Shown here piece after piece: positions 35,401-48,685 of a stretch of 64,000 nt of DNA. Position 1 is the first letter of the stretch. Every line of letters begins with the position of its first letter. The stretch comes from Trochalopteron elliotii (Eukaryota > Chordata > Aves > Passeriformes > Leiothrichidae). The translations under genes were made by a program, and so were the position numbers. The stretch spans positions 825,267 through 889,266 of the forward strand of contig JANPWX010000247.1 in the NCBI GenBank assembly GCA_024734555.1. Reading direction: 5' to 3'. Below the pieces are notes generated by a model. That model had not been told where the DNA came from and did no database searches. It saw nothing but the letters and a program-made list of their open reading frames with translations.

Positions 35401-38400
35401 AATGTAAAGCAGGTCTCATCCATGCAGTAGTATATGAAATACAGATATCCAACTATGGCTGATCCAAGCCATTGTGCTCTTACAGTGCACAGCTGCTTGT
35501 GGAAATTGCTGACTTGATCCCAAAAGCAAAACAACTGGTTTTAAAATGATGCTTGAGGAGAGCAATATCTGTTCACTGCAAGAACTAAGAGTTCTCAGTA
35601 TTAGTAGTGTTACTTGTCACATGGCAGGGCTCAGTCTCCCATGCTTGAAATTTTTGCTTCATTCAGCAGATTAGAAATACCTTCAATAGCTTAAGTCAGT
35701 ATTGGACAAATTGTTCAATTGTTCTTGTTCTCCTCTTGTTCTCCTGACATTGTAAGAGAGTCGCTATGGAAGAAAATAGGTGGTTGTAGCATCTTCAAAA
35801 ACTGAAACAGGCTGGATGAGAATTAGGGCAACAATTGTATTTTGGAGATTCATAAGTTTTTTGCTACAAATTACACTGGTTGGCTGGTAAAGAAGGCTTC
35901 AGATCATGGATTAATAGATTAATTTGCACTGATTAGGAAATGAACCAGTAGCAAGAACGTTGGATGGCACAAGGTCCTATATTATAGTTGTCCTATCTGT
36001 AATACTTTTCATGAAGTTACCAGTTGTAATTTAATAAGTTAGGTTATTTGCACCACTTCTTCTGTGGTCTGTGCAAAACTGTGAGGTAGCAGTCTTTTCT
36101 ACAACCTAATTATAAATTAGGAGACCTAATTCCCACTCCTAGTGTTTTAACAGTCTGAATAGCCTTTAGATATACTTGTTTTTGTGGAAACAGTTTCCTC
36201 TAGATAAATTGTTCTTTTCCCTTCCTGCTACTTGTCTCATCAGTATTTGTAGAAGGAATCTGTACCTCTTCTTGGCTCCTTTTTTTATGCTAGACTGACT
36301 AAATGAAGCATTTATTGTATTTTGTAGTTTCCAGTGAATGGATTACCCTTACAGCCTTTCTGTGCAGCTGCTCCAGTTTGAAATTCCTCAGGTGTGTGGA
36401 TTTTTTAGCTGTTACAGAGAGTATTACATATAACATTCCAGGTGTGGTCTCACTGGGATGTTGTACAATGCCACTGTGTCTTTCTCCTTCTCTTCCAACA
36501 AGTAGTCCCTGAGTTGCATCTGGACTCCTCACAGTTGTCTTATCTTCATGAGCCCAGCTGTTAGGCAGCTCTGGTTTGGAATAATGGTTACACAGGTTGT
36601 TTGGTGCAATCTCTTTATTAAACTTGAACAGTAACCCTTTTATTCATTAATGGTGTTATCTAATGCTCCTTCCTCTCCTGACAAAATCATTGGCGAAATA
36701 GATGCTGTTCCCCAGTCGTTCCAGAAGTGATATTTTCTTTCAAGTTTTTACTTTAGAAAGGACAATCCTATGTGTCACTGTTACCATAATTCTGAGAAAT
36801 GGATAATAATTCACTGCCTTAACTTTAGTCATTCTTAAAGTGTTCCTATTCTCCATTTGTCATAGTTTTCATATCTCAGAAAACAGGTAAATATTATGGT
36901 GAAGATTGGGGGTTCATTCCTGAATATTCTTAATTTTCATCCCTGTTTAGTACACATTTTCTCTTTTTTCCTACTTTGATACAAAAAAGCCTTAAAATAC
37001 TATACTTTTAGTGTATAATAATCTGTTCAGGTGTATTTTAGCTTTGCTTTTTACTAATGTACATAAGATGCAGCTTTTTATGTTGCTCTTTTGTCCCCTG
37101 CCTCTCCCCTGCTGTTCTTGATAAGATCTCTGCACATTTCTGATGTCTTACTTGCACAGTCTTACCAATGATTGGCTTGTCACACGTGGAGTTTCACCCA
37201 TTCAACTTGAGACACAGATCCTTAAGTGTTTGAGCATCCTTGTGTTAAACACCAGCCTTCTGCTGCGTCTTGGATGTCTTTGCTAACCTTCACTATCAAG
37301 TTATTTGTCACTGACATCCAGAGACCTAGTTATAAACCCGTTTGGAATTTTTCATTCTTTATTTAAATAAAAATCCAGTAATGTATGGATTAGGTGATGA
37401 GCAGTTGTTTTATAATGTCCTCATTAGTTAGTGAGAACAGTCTTCAAGTAATGGAGTCATTTGCTGCTTCAGTAGCTATTTCATAAATTTATCAGCTATT
37501 AGCTCCAAGAATAACTAAGTCTTTAAGAGTTTGATTTGTTCTTCATTTTGTGTCTGGGTAATTAGTCTCCTAGAATGATACAATTCACTTTATTTTTAGC
37601 AGTGCTAAAGATCTGCATCCATAGAAAACACTGATGCTGGAACAAATGGCCTAGTAGTCTGTCTTTGAAAGAACCTGTTTTACTGACTTCTCTTCCCCAA
37701 AGGATTTGACCCAAAGAGATTTCTGCTCTCATCTGTTGTGTTTATTCCACATCTCTGACACACATTGTTCTACTCTTCATTTCTTTTTTGAATATTCTTT
37801 TCCTCGATACTTCTATTCTTAATAGAGTGCTGTTCCACCATGTCAGGGTTATACTCTGGCACCATGTGCCAGTAATTTAAACTTCTGACTGTCAAACAGA
37901 CACAAACAGATAATTAATGTTCATAAAATATACAGCTTAATTTTCATCATCCTATCACTTGGTAGTTTTTATCTATTCTTTATCATTTTAGTAGTGTATC
38001 AAAACTTCTTGTAAGGCTTAAAATTCTCTGTGTCTGTAATGCAGGCTCTGTATTCCAGAAGAGCTGGGTGCTTGAAGTTGACCTTTCAGAAAATTTTTTC
38101 AGATAACCTACCTCTTGGTTTCTAAAACCTTCCTGGTAATACTTGTCCCTCAGCTGCTTATACCTCCAGCCATGTTTCAAGGGAACTTCATAAAATTAAG
38201 GTAATATGGGAGACCTATTTGTCACATGCTGTTCCTTCTTTCTCTTGCCTCCTTCCTCTTCCTCCCCTATTTATCAAGTATCTGTAGTTGGCAGGTTTTC
38301 ATTTTATTATTAACATCACATTTCAGTTTTCTGAGTTGTCTTAGTTCTTTTAAGATTTATAGTCCAAATATTTCTTGGATCCAGGGAAGCTGTTCTGTGT

Positions 38401-40480
38401 GGCTTTATAAATGCAACCTTTTCTACTCACAAGATTATTTTTGCTTTAGTGTGGATAATCTCACACCAGTGTACTTTATTTATTAGATACAATTTCCTAG
38501 CCTTTCTTTGTTAGAATTGTGAATATTTTTCCATCATATACTTTGTTTGTTGTTTGTATTTTGGAAAATGTGTGAACACCAATTCCTGTTGACTGCCATA
38601 ATGCACAAGAGACAGGAATGATGTTGCAACATGTACTAAGTGGATCCAAAAGCATCAAACTGATGTATTGCTCTCATTCTTAGCAAATGTATTTGTCTTC
38701 TGTTGCATTGGTGTTGAATACTACATCCTGGCCCAGGTTCCAACATTTTTGCTGCACAGACTCCTGTTATGTTGTCTTAAAGTAGTTTCTTAATAACCAA
38801 ATTCCTTCCCTTTCTATCTCCTGCTTCATTTTTTTCTTTTAAATTTTGCTTGCTGAATTGTAGCTTTTTGCTGACCCTGTTCCTTTCCCTCTGCTGTAAA
38901 ATTCCTGAAACTCTTAAATGTTTGAATACTGTTAATGGAAATTCAGTCTACTTGTAAACTGTACACACTAAGATATATATTATGATTATTGACTCTAGAA
39001 TGACTTGCAAATTCAGTGCTTCTGAATTGATTATGTTCCATAACTTTTGTAAAATGCTTTATGATCACAAATTTTAATAAATTGAACTTCTGTAGGCACT
39101 TCAAACTGTCAAATGTACTGTCTTACATACAGAGAAGCAGGAAAGAGATTGTATGAGATAGATTCCTGTGATTTTGGTTTCAGGGTTTGATGCCTAGGTC
39201 TTGCTGTTTGGGTGAGCCATGCATGTGTATGTGTTAAGGGTAGACTAGATGAGGGGAGTATGAAGGAAAGAGAATGTTATTTGTCTTATTTTCTTCTCTC
39301 TTCAGTAAAATCATGGACAGACCTGGACATGTTTTTCTGCTAGTGATATAGTCACTGCTAAATGACTATCTAGAGAGGACATCTCTGCCAAATGAAATAC
39401 AACTTTAAATTATCCATACAGTCAGTCCCCTGTGTACTCAAATCAAATTTACAGATAGGAAGAAAGCTAAACTTGTATAACTGCTCTGCATTACAGAGTG
39501 ATTTCTCTGCTCTACATTCTCATCAAGATACCAAGTGAGACTTCATATGCCCTTATGTACCTGGCAGATGCTCATTTTCTTAAACTAACACAGCAAATTG
39601 CCTTTTGTTTCTTCCTCAGTCCCACAATGCACATGTTGTACACTTAAGGTTGTGTGATTCATTTTTAGATTTTCATACTGGGTATTTTCTGCCAAGGATA
39701 TTCAGTGCTGAAGATTTAACCACTGTAACTCAATGTAATTTCTTATTCTTGAGAAAACTCTCTGCACTTTTCAGTTACTATTAGCAGCCTCCAAGTTTTT
39801 ATTTGGGATAAGAAACTTCTGAGCTTTCACACTTCCCCCCCCACTACACTCTTCTCAGTCTTCCCACGCAAACCATATGAGCAATCATAAATTTTTCACT
39901 TAGTATGATTAAGGTTGCAGTGGAATAAAATGCCAAAGTACACCTGGGTTTTAAACCAGAAAGTAGGCTAACAGTTTTATATGCATGCTCTCCTCCCGCT
40001 TTGTGTTCTTTAATCTGTGATTTTACTAAAAATTGCTTTTAAATTAGTATTTTTCTAGTGTGTTGTCTGTTCCTAGGTGCTGTCACTCCTATAAATGTGC
40101 CTACCAATGGACTAGCTCCTTTATTGTCACATTGTATTTATATTCTTTAAATAACTAGGAAGCTAAGTTAATCTTGGTGGAGAACCTGCAACTTGATGCA
40201 TCCTGTGGAATCCTGTGGTACTTCTAATTTCAATAAGCTACATTGTCTTATAATTTTTTTTTTAATTAAAAAAATCCCGTCAACTATTGCTTCTGTTCAG
40301 GTGAAAAAGGCATCTTGTAAAAAGCACTGTTACTTCGATGGAATTAGATATTTTTTGCAATTATTTCATTAAATTTAAATTATTACTGTGTTTGAAGTTC
40401 TCCAGTTTGGTGTGATGCTGTCTTTAAAAATGTTTTTCTTAAATTAGAATCCCTTTTAACTTCATTTTCCTTTTCACTAG
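26408..40480 (+). other. TTC7B: Large intron (14073 bp); no coding exon seen
   Basis: The longest intron visible. It is AT-rich with many T-runs. The only transposon-like part I can point to is a diverged CR1-like stretch near 36230-36720. No open frame on either strand shows a recognisable domain. A purely regulatory role for parts of it cannot be judged from one sequence. Confidence 0.75.
36230..36720 (-). mobile_element. Ancient, diverged CR1/L3-like LINE remnant
   Basis: On the plus strand, phrases resemble old CR1-clade elements in antisense order: 'cagctgctccagtttgaaat', 'attccaggtgtggtctcact', 'gttatctaatgctccttc' and 'aaaatcattggcgaaatag'. Similarity is scattered with many changes and indels, so the boundaries are rough and the call is tentative. 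Confidence 0.45.
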
Positions 40481-40597
40481 ATTACTGTTTACAAAAGTGA
40501 AATTGGAGTCCCTGTGCAGAGGCCCAGATGAAGCACTCCTTACCTGTAAACACATGCTCCAGATTTGGAAATCCTGCTACAATCTAACTAACCCAAG
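40481..40597 (+). CDS. TTC7B: TTC7B coding exon, visible residues 351-389 (TPR)
   Basis: This 117-nt exon follows 'ttccttttcactag', completes Ile and encodes LLFTKVKLESLCRGPDEALL then TCKHMLQIWKSCYNLTNP, ending cccaag|gtaaca with two bases of Ser. R-G-P-D-E-A-L and C-K-H-M-L-Q-I-W form a TPR turn and helix B. It follows the previous exon across the 14-kb intron with exact phase. Confidence 0.96.
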
Positions 40598-43500
40598 GTA
40601 ACATGTTGTAGGGTGCTCAGCTGCTCACTACCTTGCTCAGTAGCTTTTTAGGGCAATGTTAGGTCAGCAGTCCTGCCTTTACTTGATTTGGTATTTTGTA
40701 TAAACAAACTAATCCTCTGGAAATCTGAAGACTGACCTTCAAAGACACCAGTTGATGGTCATGTGGAGCTACCCATGGTTCTATGAAGTAAGGTATGCCA
40801 AAGCTACTAAATTCTGCAATGATGAAAACTGGTTACACACATTGGGTAACTCCAATGAATTACCCAGTTCTCAGTGTACTGGTATGGTCTTGTTTTGTTT
40901 CTTGATCAGGGTTTTAGTCTTTTATATTGGTTAGTGGAGAGATTGCTGTTGTAGGAATTTAGTTCAAGGGCTTTCACTAAATACTATGAAAAAGACATAA
41001 ATAGTAGCATCAGGGATCAATCAGATGGATGGAAATGATGTGCTTGCATAGTCAGCATGGCTGTTTTTTAAAGGGACGTCTTGCTTATGAACCTAATTAG
41101 GTTCTTCAAAGGCATTAACAAATATATTAATATAATTTTTTATAGTCCTGTTTGGGTTTCCAAAATGCTTTTTTGAAGGTTCTTTGCCATATATATTTAC
41201 ATAAGCTGTGAGACAAATGAGAAGGCTATGTATCATGCTGGTACTATTCAACATGTTTGTCAAATACCTGGAGAAGGATTTGAAGCAATTTCCTGCTATC
41301 TGGTCATTTGAAGGGTTGCTTCTGGAGGAGAGATGCTACAGCAGAAGAGCTTTGTACCAGGTGGCATCAGATATCTGTTGAAAGGACATTTAGTTTTTGC
41401 TGTACTTTGATTCTAGTCACGTAAACACATGGTTTCTCCTTAAGAAGAATGGCAGAAGAGGGAAAACTGCTTCTCTGCTTAGGGAGCCTAGTGAGCATTC
41501 AGAGTAGCAAAGTTTGGAGGGTGTGGCAGGACAAGCCTGGGAGTGCACCTGGGTCAGTCACAGCATATTGAGAGACCCTGACACTGCACTGTGGAGCAGG
41601 GAGCATCACTCAGGTTACAGAAAGCAAGTATGTCAGCAACCAAAAAGGTTTGAGCTGAATCTTTTCAATTCAAAGTCACTGAATGAGGAGTAGGGGCCAG
41701 GGACAAAATTTCTCTTCTAGCCTAGTGGGTGGTGCTTTATTTTAGTTAGCTGGTTGTGTGTGTGGGCAGGCAGGGTTGAGAGTTTAGTATCAACATGCTG
41801 CACTTCGCAGAATAGCTGCAGTTTCTGTGCAAGCCTAATTTCAGACTGGCTTTGCATGTACTCCAACACAACTTTTCACCTTCCATCTCTGCTGTTATAT
41901 CCTTTACACATATCAGGGCTCTAATCATAGCTTGTCATTACTGCGTTGTTGTTCTTGTGCTAAAAGCTACTGTGCCATGTTAAACATACATTAAGTAATG
42001 CCTCCTTCAGACATCACCAGTGACTGTGAAAACTTACTCTTGGCTGTGTCAGCTTCAAACAGCACTGGTTGATAACTCTCCTTGGCACCATTCTCCTTCA
42101 AGAACATCTAAGTGGAAAATAGTGAGGACTACTTTTCGTCTGAATTTTTTTTCATACTGATTTTTTTTATCTTGCCATCTAAGTCTTTTCTTGAAGTTAT
42201 GGTAGTACATTAAAATTAAATTCAGAATGGAATGAACAGGAACTGTGGATAAATATCATGATGCAAGGAGACAGGTTTCCCAAATCACACATTCAGGGTT
42301 ACATCAAGCAGTGAATAAGGATACCAAGTTGTAGTCTTTCTTTGGCTGGTGTGTGTGAAATGTAAGGACTGAGTACATACATACTGTATCACGGTAATCC
42401 AGATCCATCCAACTCTTATCCAGGGATAACAGACCTGAAATGTGACTGGGAAGTTCTGTTCACCCAGCTGCACTCCTCTTGTACTGAAGAAGGATGATGT
42501 AGGATTGTTGTGAAAACTTTAATTTTTCAACCTTTGTATTTTTAAGACAGACTTCATTTTGTTGCAAAGCACTGTTTGAAAATTATGTCTCCCACTGGAA
42601 ATAATTGAAGGCTTTTTTAAGAAAGTTCTTTAAGCCAGTAATAAAAGGTCTTTTAATCATTTTAAGCCTTTTTATAATGTTGTTTTTCTAAGATTTAAAT
42701 ATCTTTTATGCTTATTTGAAATATCTTTTTCCAGTATGATTTAGATTGAAAACTAATTTAGTGTATCATTTTCCCAATGAGATAAGAATTTACTTTTTTG
42801 ATAAGCTATAGTTTATATTAAATATTTCTTCTGCAATGAATCAGATTTTGTAGGAACATGGGTTCAGTGTCCTCAATAATCTTTTGATAATAAAAATAAA
42901 TCACAAATACCTAGATATACCTTAAAAAGGGCCAAATACAATACTGTAAATTACTTTTGTTCAGTCAATATAGAACTTTTGTCTTTAATTGACGTACAAA
43001 CTTTTCTCTCATGAGATGGTTAGTATGAATTTTAAAATTATTTTGTGGTGCAAGGCTTGGAAGGTTTAAATGTTTGCCTTTAGCCTACTGCTTAAAATGC
43101 ATTAGAAAATAGTTGTATTCTTTTCCACTTCATGGTTTGCATTTGGAAAAGGAACAAGCCACAGTGCCAGTGCTGTGCTTAGAAGATATTGATGGTAGGT
43201 CTGCCTCTACTTGTCAGCAACATTTGGCATGTGGTTGCACGTGGATTGAGGAAGTAATTACCACAAAAAATTTACACCAAGTGGTGTAACAGCTATAGCT
43301 GATAGTGCATGGCCCAGATAGTTCCCTTCTTTTCCTGTGGATTTCTATAAGGATGTAATTTTGTAAGGAAATAATGCAATAGTGTCATGGTAATGCAAAA
43401 TTTTATTCTACATTTTAGTAACAGCTCTAAAAAGAGGGAATGTTGTTTCACTGACTTTTGCAACTATTAAGAACTGCTGGGAAACTTCTTGCCCTTCATG

Positions 43501-44671
43501 CAATCCAAATTCAATAGGAGGCAGTTGCAAAATTAAGAAAAATGGAGAGATATGCTGAATTCCAGGCTTGCAGTTTAGATTAAAGTTTCTCAGGCTTTAC
43601 TTTAAAGTAGGAATTTCTTACAGTTCTTTCTCTTCAGGGAGAATCAGAGAAAATATTGCCCTCTGCTAAGTTAGGCTAACAGTTCAACTGCTGTAAAAGC
43701 TTAATTACTTTTAAGTTTGTGGGGTGGTTTGGTTTTTTTAATGAGGTTTTAAAGAAAATATTTATTGGTAATGAATAGTACCAGACTTAACAATCCTAAA
43801 GATGAAATTACAGTATTAACCATAGAATGTTAAAGAAGGAATGCCCATATGTGCTTCCTTACACTTTGCTGACAATGTGTCTCAAAGCTTGCTTCATCTT
43901 AAAGAGAAAAAACACTTAGTTCTTCAGTCCCTGTTCTTCTGCTGAATCTTTAGTAGTAGTTTTAGGAGCAGTTAGTTTTCCAGCATGCATATCAACAAGA
44001 AGCCTGAGGGGCAGATACTGATTTACTGCTAAAGTAGAAGTTGAGTGCATTTGCCCATAGGTGCAATCAGTAAAAATCACTGCTACTGCTTAGGCTCCTG
44101 AAATATTAGAAGTGTTCAAAGTGTTTCTGCTATGCTGTTAGAATCAAGTTCAGTGTTGGGCAGTTAATATGTATATGTGCATATATTAAAAAAACCAAAC
44201 AAAACACAAAACCAAAATAACCCTTTATAACATCTTTACCTAAAATGAGATGCCCTGGCTATAGTGTTTCTTTTCATTCTGAAGAAAGTGTGGATTTTCA
44301 AACTTACACCTACCTTCTCAGCTTTCTGTGGAACCTGTACCCCATATCATATAAATATTCAAAGTACAATAGATTTTTTCTGTAGAAGTGTTAGTTATTA
44401 ATTAAATTAAAAGCCACTAGTTCCTTTTTGATTGTATTAATTATGAAAACAGAATTTTTGAAATAAATAAGGATTTAATTTTGCTCAGCTTAATTCTGTT
44501 TTAATGGAACTGGCTTAATGCACTGTGAGTGGTTAGTGGTGCTTGGTACTAAATTTGGTCATAGCAGTAACTTATAGCAAGAACCTTTGTGGGAGTAGGG
44601 CAGCATGCAACTTGTATATCAGTATATAATTTTGTATTTTAATAGCTTACAATTTCTGTACTTCATTACAG
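40598..44671 (+). other. TTC7B: Intron (4074 bp); possible LINE relic
   Basis: AT-rich. A short stretch near 41238-41290 reads like a decayed LINE reverse-transcriptase fragment (see separate entry). Otherwise no gene or repeat is recognisable. Confidence 0.78.
41238..41290 (+). mobile_element. Possible CR1 reverse-transcriptase relic
   Basis: The text 'gtactattcaacatgtttgt' and 'caaatacctggagaaggatt' resembles the CR1 segment around the LFNIFINDLDEG-type motif. The match is short, and neither end could be extended with confidence. Confidence 0.3.
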
Positions 44672-44769
44672 TGATTCTGGACGTGGGAGCAGCTTGTTAG
44701 ACAGAGCTATTGCTGATAGACGACAGCTTAATACAATTACATTACCAGATTTCAGTGATCCTGAAACAG
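44672..44769 (+). CDS. TTC7B: TTC7B coding exon, visible residues 390-422 (linker)
   Basis: This 98-nt exon follows 'gtacttcattacag', completes Ser and encodes DSGRGSSLLDRAIADRRQLN then TITLPDFSDPET. It ends gaaacag|gtaaga with one base of Gly. This is the polar, Ser/Asp-rich linker between the central repeats and the C-terminal TPRs of TTC7 proteins. Its 3' junction is where the candidate cassette exon at 48128-48292 would be inserted. Confidence 0.96.
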
Positions 44770-46710
44770 GTAAGAACTGCATATGAACAATAAAACAGGC
44801 TAAATGATCTGGCCATAGCTAGATTTTGCATTAGTTATTTTTTTGATTTTGCAAAATAAAGTTATATTTTCATTATTGTCATGTAAGTGTAAATAGACAT
44901 TCTGTGATGTAAGATTTTTCTTCTTTTTAATTTATGAAGTACTTGCTGACCACATTCTCTGTAAATTAAAATATCTATGGTATGGATCTTGCTGAGTTTA
45001 GTATTATTTCCTTATGCAAGCGCTAAAAATTAGTATGCTGAAGTAGCCTACTTGCCAAAGTCCTGTTCTTTTTCACTTGTTCGGTATTTGCACATTTTTG
45101 TTACAAAGATTTTTAAAAATCGGAGAACTTTTAATCTCAAAAAAATAGGAGACATTATTTTTAATTAATTAAAATCTCAAATACATGTTAAAATACAATT
45201 ACATGCCTAGACTTACTGTGGATATACTTTGACACTGTAAGCAAAATTTATTTGTTCTAAATCATGCATACTGTGATATTTTTATATACATATAAAAATT
45301 GTGGTGCACAAGAATGCCAGATAAAAGCTAAAATTGTTACATGTCAGTAAATACTGGCAATATATAATTTGCCTGTATTAATATAATCAGTTATCCCAAT
45401 GCAAACTAATATAGCTTAGAAGTTATGCAATCAAAAAGCACATGAGCCATGCATTCTGCAGAGATTGCAGAAGGAATTTTCATGATGCTGCTAATTCCAA
45501 GAACTTTTGCTGTATCTTACTTGTGTTCTAAATATTAAAAGTTTTCTTTTTCATGGGTTTTGAGATTGCTTTTCCTGGGACCTTTTAGGGGTGTATTTCT
45601 GCTCAATCGCTATTTGACACAAACAGCTTATGGGAAGGTTTGGCAGCCTATGAATTTGAGTACACTTGACCCATAAATTAAGACACATTGAAATGTGTAC
45701 TGTATGTCTAATATCAGAATAGTGCAGTCAAGAAAAATCCAATTTAGCTATTTAACTTCTGAAAGTGAAAATTGTATTGAATGTTCTCACAATTTTGAAT
45801 TTAAAGTAGTGTTCTGTGCTTGCTATAGTGCAAGCAGTTTTGATTACAAAGATCAGGTCACTTGATTTCAAAGAATAGCAATATGATATGGCGTAATTAA
45901 CACAGAATCTTCTGTCTTCTTGTATTCATATAATTAAAAGGGATAAGATAACATTATATCATTCTATGGTAATCATTCTATATTCTAGTCTAGCTGACTT
46001 GTTTCATTTTTAAGAACATAACTACATTATAGGTTTCATATATATAGATAGATAGAGCCATAGATAAACTTTTATGCCTTCAAAAAAGTGTTTGTTGGGG
46101 ATGGGTGTTGTGAATGGTTTTTTGTGGTTAGTAGTAGTTTTTTGTTAGTTTCTTTTCCACTGGGGCATACAGCTCTTGAGTTATACCTTCAGGGTGTCCT
46201 ATTTTATATCTGCCACACTTGAGAGCACAGTGAATTGGTGCACTTTAAAGACTGCATATTCTTCAATGTTTTTAAGTAAAGATGAACCCTCATTCAAAGC
46301 AGTGAGCTTTTCAAGAAGCTCTCCCCAAATTCAAATCCTGCAGCCAATATCCTGATCCAAATGGGATCTCTGCATACATTCTGATTTTTCTAGCAGGTCC
46401 AAGCCATATTTTTTTCTGAATCTCAGCTGTATTGCTAGAACTTAACTCTATTGTCAAGGAGACCAAGATGGAAAACTAAAAATATGGGATCCGTTTTGGA
46501 TTATTTATCTTATAAAAGGTAATTGTGGAGGATCAATGGGCAGGTGTCCCTTATGTTTTCCTTTTTTTAATTGGGTTTTGAAGTTGATTTTGTTTGTTGT
46601 TGGATTTTTTTTTAAATTGTTAATTTTAGCAGAAGAAACCTTGTTGCAATACCAGTACTCAGTTTCTGGCAAGGACTAGAACTTTGTTACCTACTGAGTC
46701 TATGTAATTA

Positions 46711-46730
46711 TATACATATATATATATAAA
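46711..46730. repeat. (AT)n microsatellite
   Basis: Short run of alternating AT within 'atacatatatatatataaaa'. Confidence 0.8.
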
Positions 46731-47187
46731 AGCTCCACATCCAGTATTTGTCTAGAATTCATTGTCAGAGTATTATGTAAACATTTTGCAGGAATTAAAA
46801 GATAATGATACTACAAGAATGAAAGCAGTCAAGCTTGTCATAGTGTTTGAGAAAGTTTAAGCAGACTGTCAACAAAATATTATTCACAACAGGTAGATGA
46901 TAGAAACAATAGATGGTCAAGATGTTAGACCTTTGTGGGGCTGAAAGGGCTCACCTGCAAAATCTGTGGATCCACAGTGTTTGAAAATGCAGAAGGAAAT
47001 TGGCAAATAAGTAAACAAATGTTAAAAAGCAAGAAAGTTCTGGCTGAAATTCCTCTCAGGATGGAAATGTTTGCTCCCCTCCTTGTTAAACTACCTCATG
47101 TAATGCTACTTTGTGAATACATTTATATGTCTGGATACATGTGAACATTTGGAAATTTTCCCCTTCATAACTTTGCTTGTCCTCTGT

Positions 47188-47202
47188 GATGATGATGATG
47201 AT
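47188..47202. repeat. (GAT)n microsatellite
   Basis: Five GAT units in tandem. Confidence 0.85.
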
Positions 47203-48127
47203 CCCTTTTGCCTGTCTAGTCTGAATTCAGTCATCTAAGTACCAGGAAATGGGAGTTAAATTTCAAATTTGAAGATAAAATCCTTAAAAAAAAAATCCAG
47301 GTGCAATGGGTGTAAATACTTCTTTTTAAATGTATCAATTAAGCAGAAGCTGACCTTTAAAAAAAAAAGGATTGAAAGCTTGCTTTATATGGAGATCTTA
47401 CCAATCCTGTATTGATTAACTGATTCAAGTTTAGATTTGTGTAGTCTTTAAAGTGTCGAAAGAATGTATTGTGGATTTCTTACAAGGCTAGACTGTTGAT
47501 TCTAATGTCCTGATCAATAACGATGTCAAATTTAAGTTTGTTTCAGTTGGCTTGCCCCGAGTGGCATGCAGTCATATTTGTATATATCGATGAAGGAAAT
47601 AAATGTAGAGGGGAAAAAAAAGAGCTTTGGTGAATCAATCGGTCTCACAGGGAGACAGACATATTTCATATCCAAAGACAGATGAAAATATGCAAATCTC
47701 TACAGACTCACTGGCTATTTGCTTAAGATAAATTACACACAATCTTTTTAAAAACTTTCTGGTCAGTTTGGTTGCAGTCCACTGAGTTTATCATAGGAAG
47801 AAACAATATTACCTGAGTTTTAGATTTTGGCCTTTATTTTCCCTTAAATATATTTTTTAATTTATGCATTGGAACATATGGATATATTTGCTTTTAAAAT
47901 CTAATTCAGTATGAAAGGACAGCACACAAAAATAAAAGGATATTTTTTGTTGTTGCTGCTTTTGGAAGTAATATTTATTTTATGTAGGAGCCATTTCAAT
48001 CTTACTGAATAGTGAAACAAATGCTTTGTGTTTTTGGCATCCATGAGTCCATTAAACCCTGTTGGATCTTTTTTCTTTCCTGTCCCCCCCCACATCCCCT
48101 TACCATTCTCTTTGTTTCGCTTTTTAG

Positions 48128-48292
48128 CCTCTGATACTTCCTCATCTTCTCTCTCAAGAACAGAGTCTCCTCTCCAACTGTTTGTATCTTCTCATCTTCC
48201 TCATCCTCATCCTAAGCCAGATACCTTTGTCTGGCCCCATGCAGCCTCTCCATACTGTGACCAAGTTCCTGAGCCCTGTTCACCTACTCGCT
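48128..48292 (+). CDS. TTC7B: Candidate cassette exon of TTC7B (Ser/Pro/His-rich insert, 55 codons)
   Basis: A strong acceptor (ccattctctttgtttcgctt then tttag) precedes 165 bases with no stop in the host frame. The donor at the end is ct|gtaaat. The exon enters in phase 1, as the preceding exon leaves it (aca g), and exits in phase 1, as the next exon expects (gt tca), so inclusion keeps the frame. Inclusion replaces the junction Gly by Ala at the start and gives Cys before SVHATS. It encodes SDTSSSSLSRTESPLQLFVS then SHLPHPHPKPDTFVWPHAAS and PYCDQVPEPCSPTR. It is clearly GC-richer than the flanking intron. If the donor is skipped, the frame reaches TGA at 48313-48315. I do not firmly recognise this insert from known isoforms. 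Confidence 0.6.
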
Positions 48293-48679
48293 GTAAATTG
48301 GCTTTCTATTCCTGATGAGCGTGTTTGTGCTGTATTTCTCTGATAATCTTCATAGCTGATAAACCATGGTTGAATAGATTATGTTTCAACAGTGTCAGTG
48401 AAATCTAGCCTTTCAGCTGCCTTTCATTAAATACTGCATGGGTTTTAGGAGTTTCAATGGAGAAGACTGTTTTATTCATCCCAAAAGATGTAAAGCTGCA
48501 GACGTATTTAATACTCTGTTCTCATGAGTGTTAGAGAGAATTATAGGTGTTCAGTGAAAGAGATTATTGGTCAAGGCTGCTTTGTAGCATTTACTGATGT
48601 AAATTATTTCCAGTGTTGGCATATTTTGCCTAACAAGACTGTCCCTGCCACAGAATCTCCTCTTATCTGGACAGTTTTT

Positions 48680-48685
48680 AATAAA
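48680..48685 (+). terminator. AATAAA downstream of the candidate cassette exon
   Basis: Exact hexamer 365 bp after the TGA that would end an unspliced read-through of the 48128 exon. It could support use as an alternative last exon, but single AATAAA motifs are expected by chance in this AT-rich intron. Confidence 0.2.
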
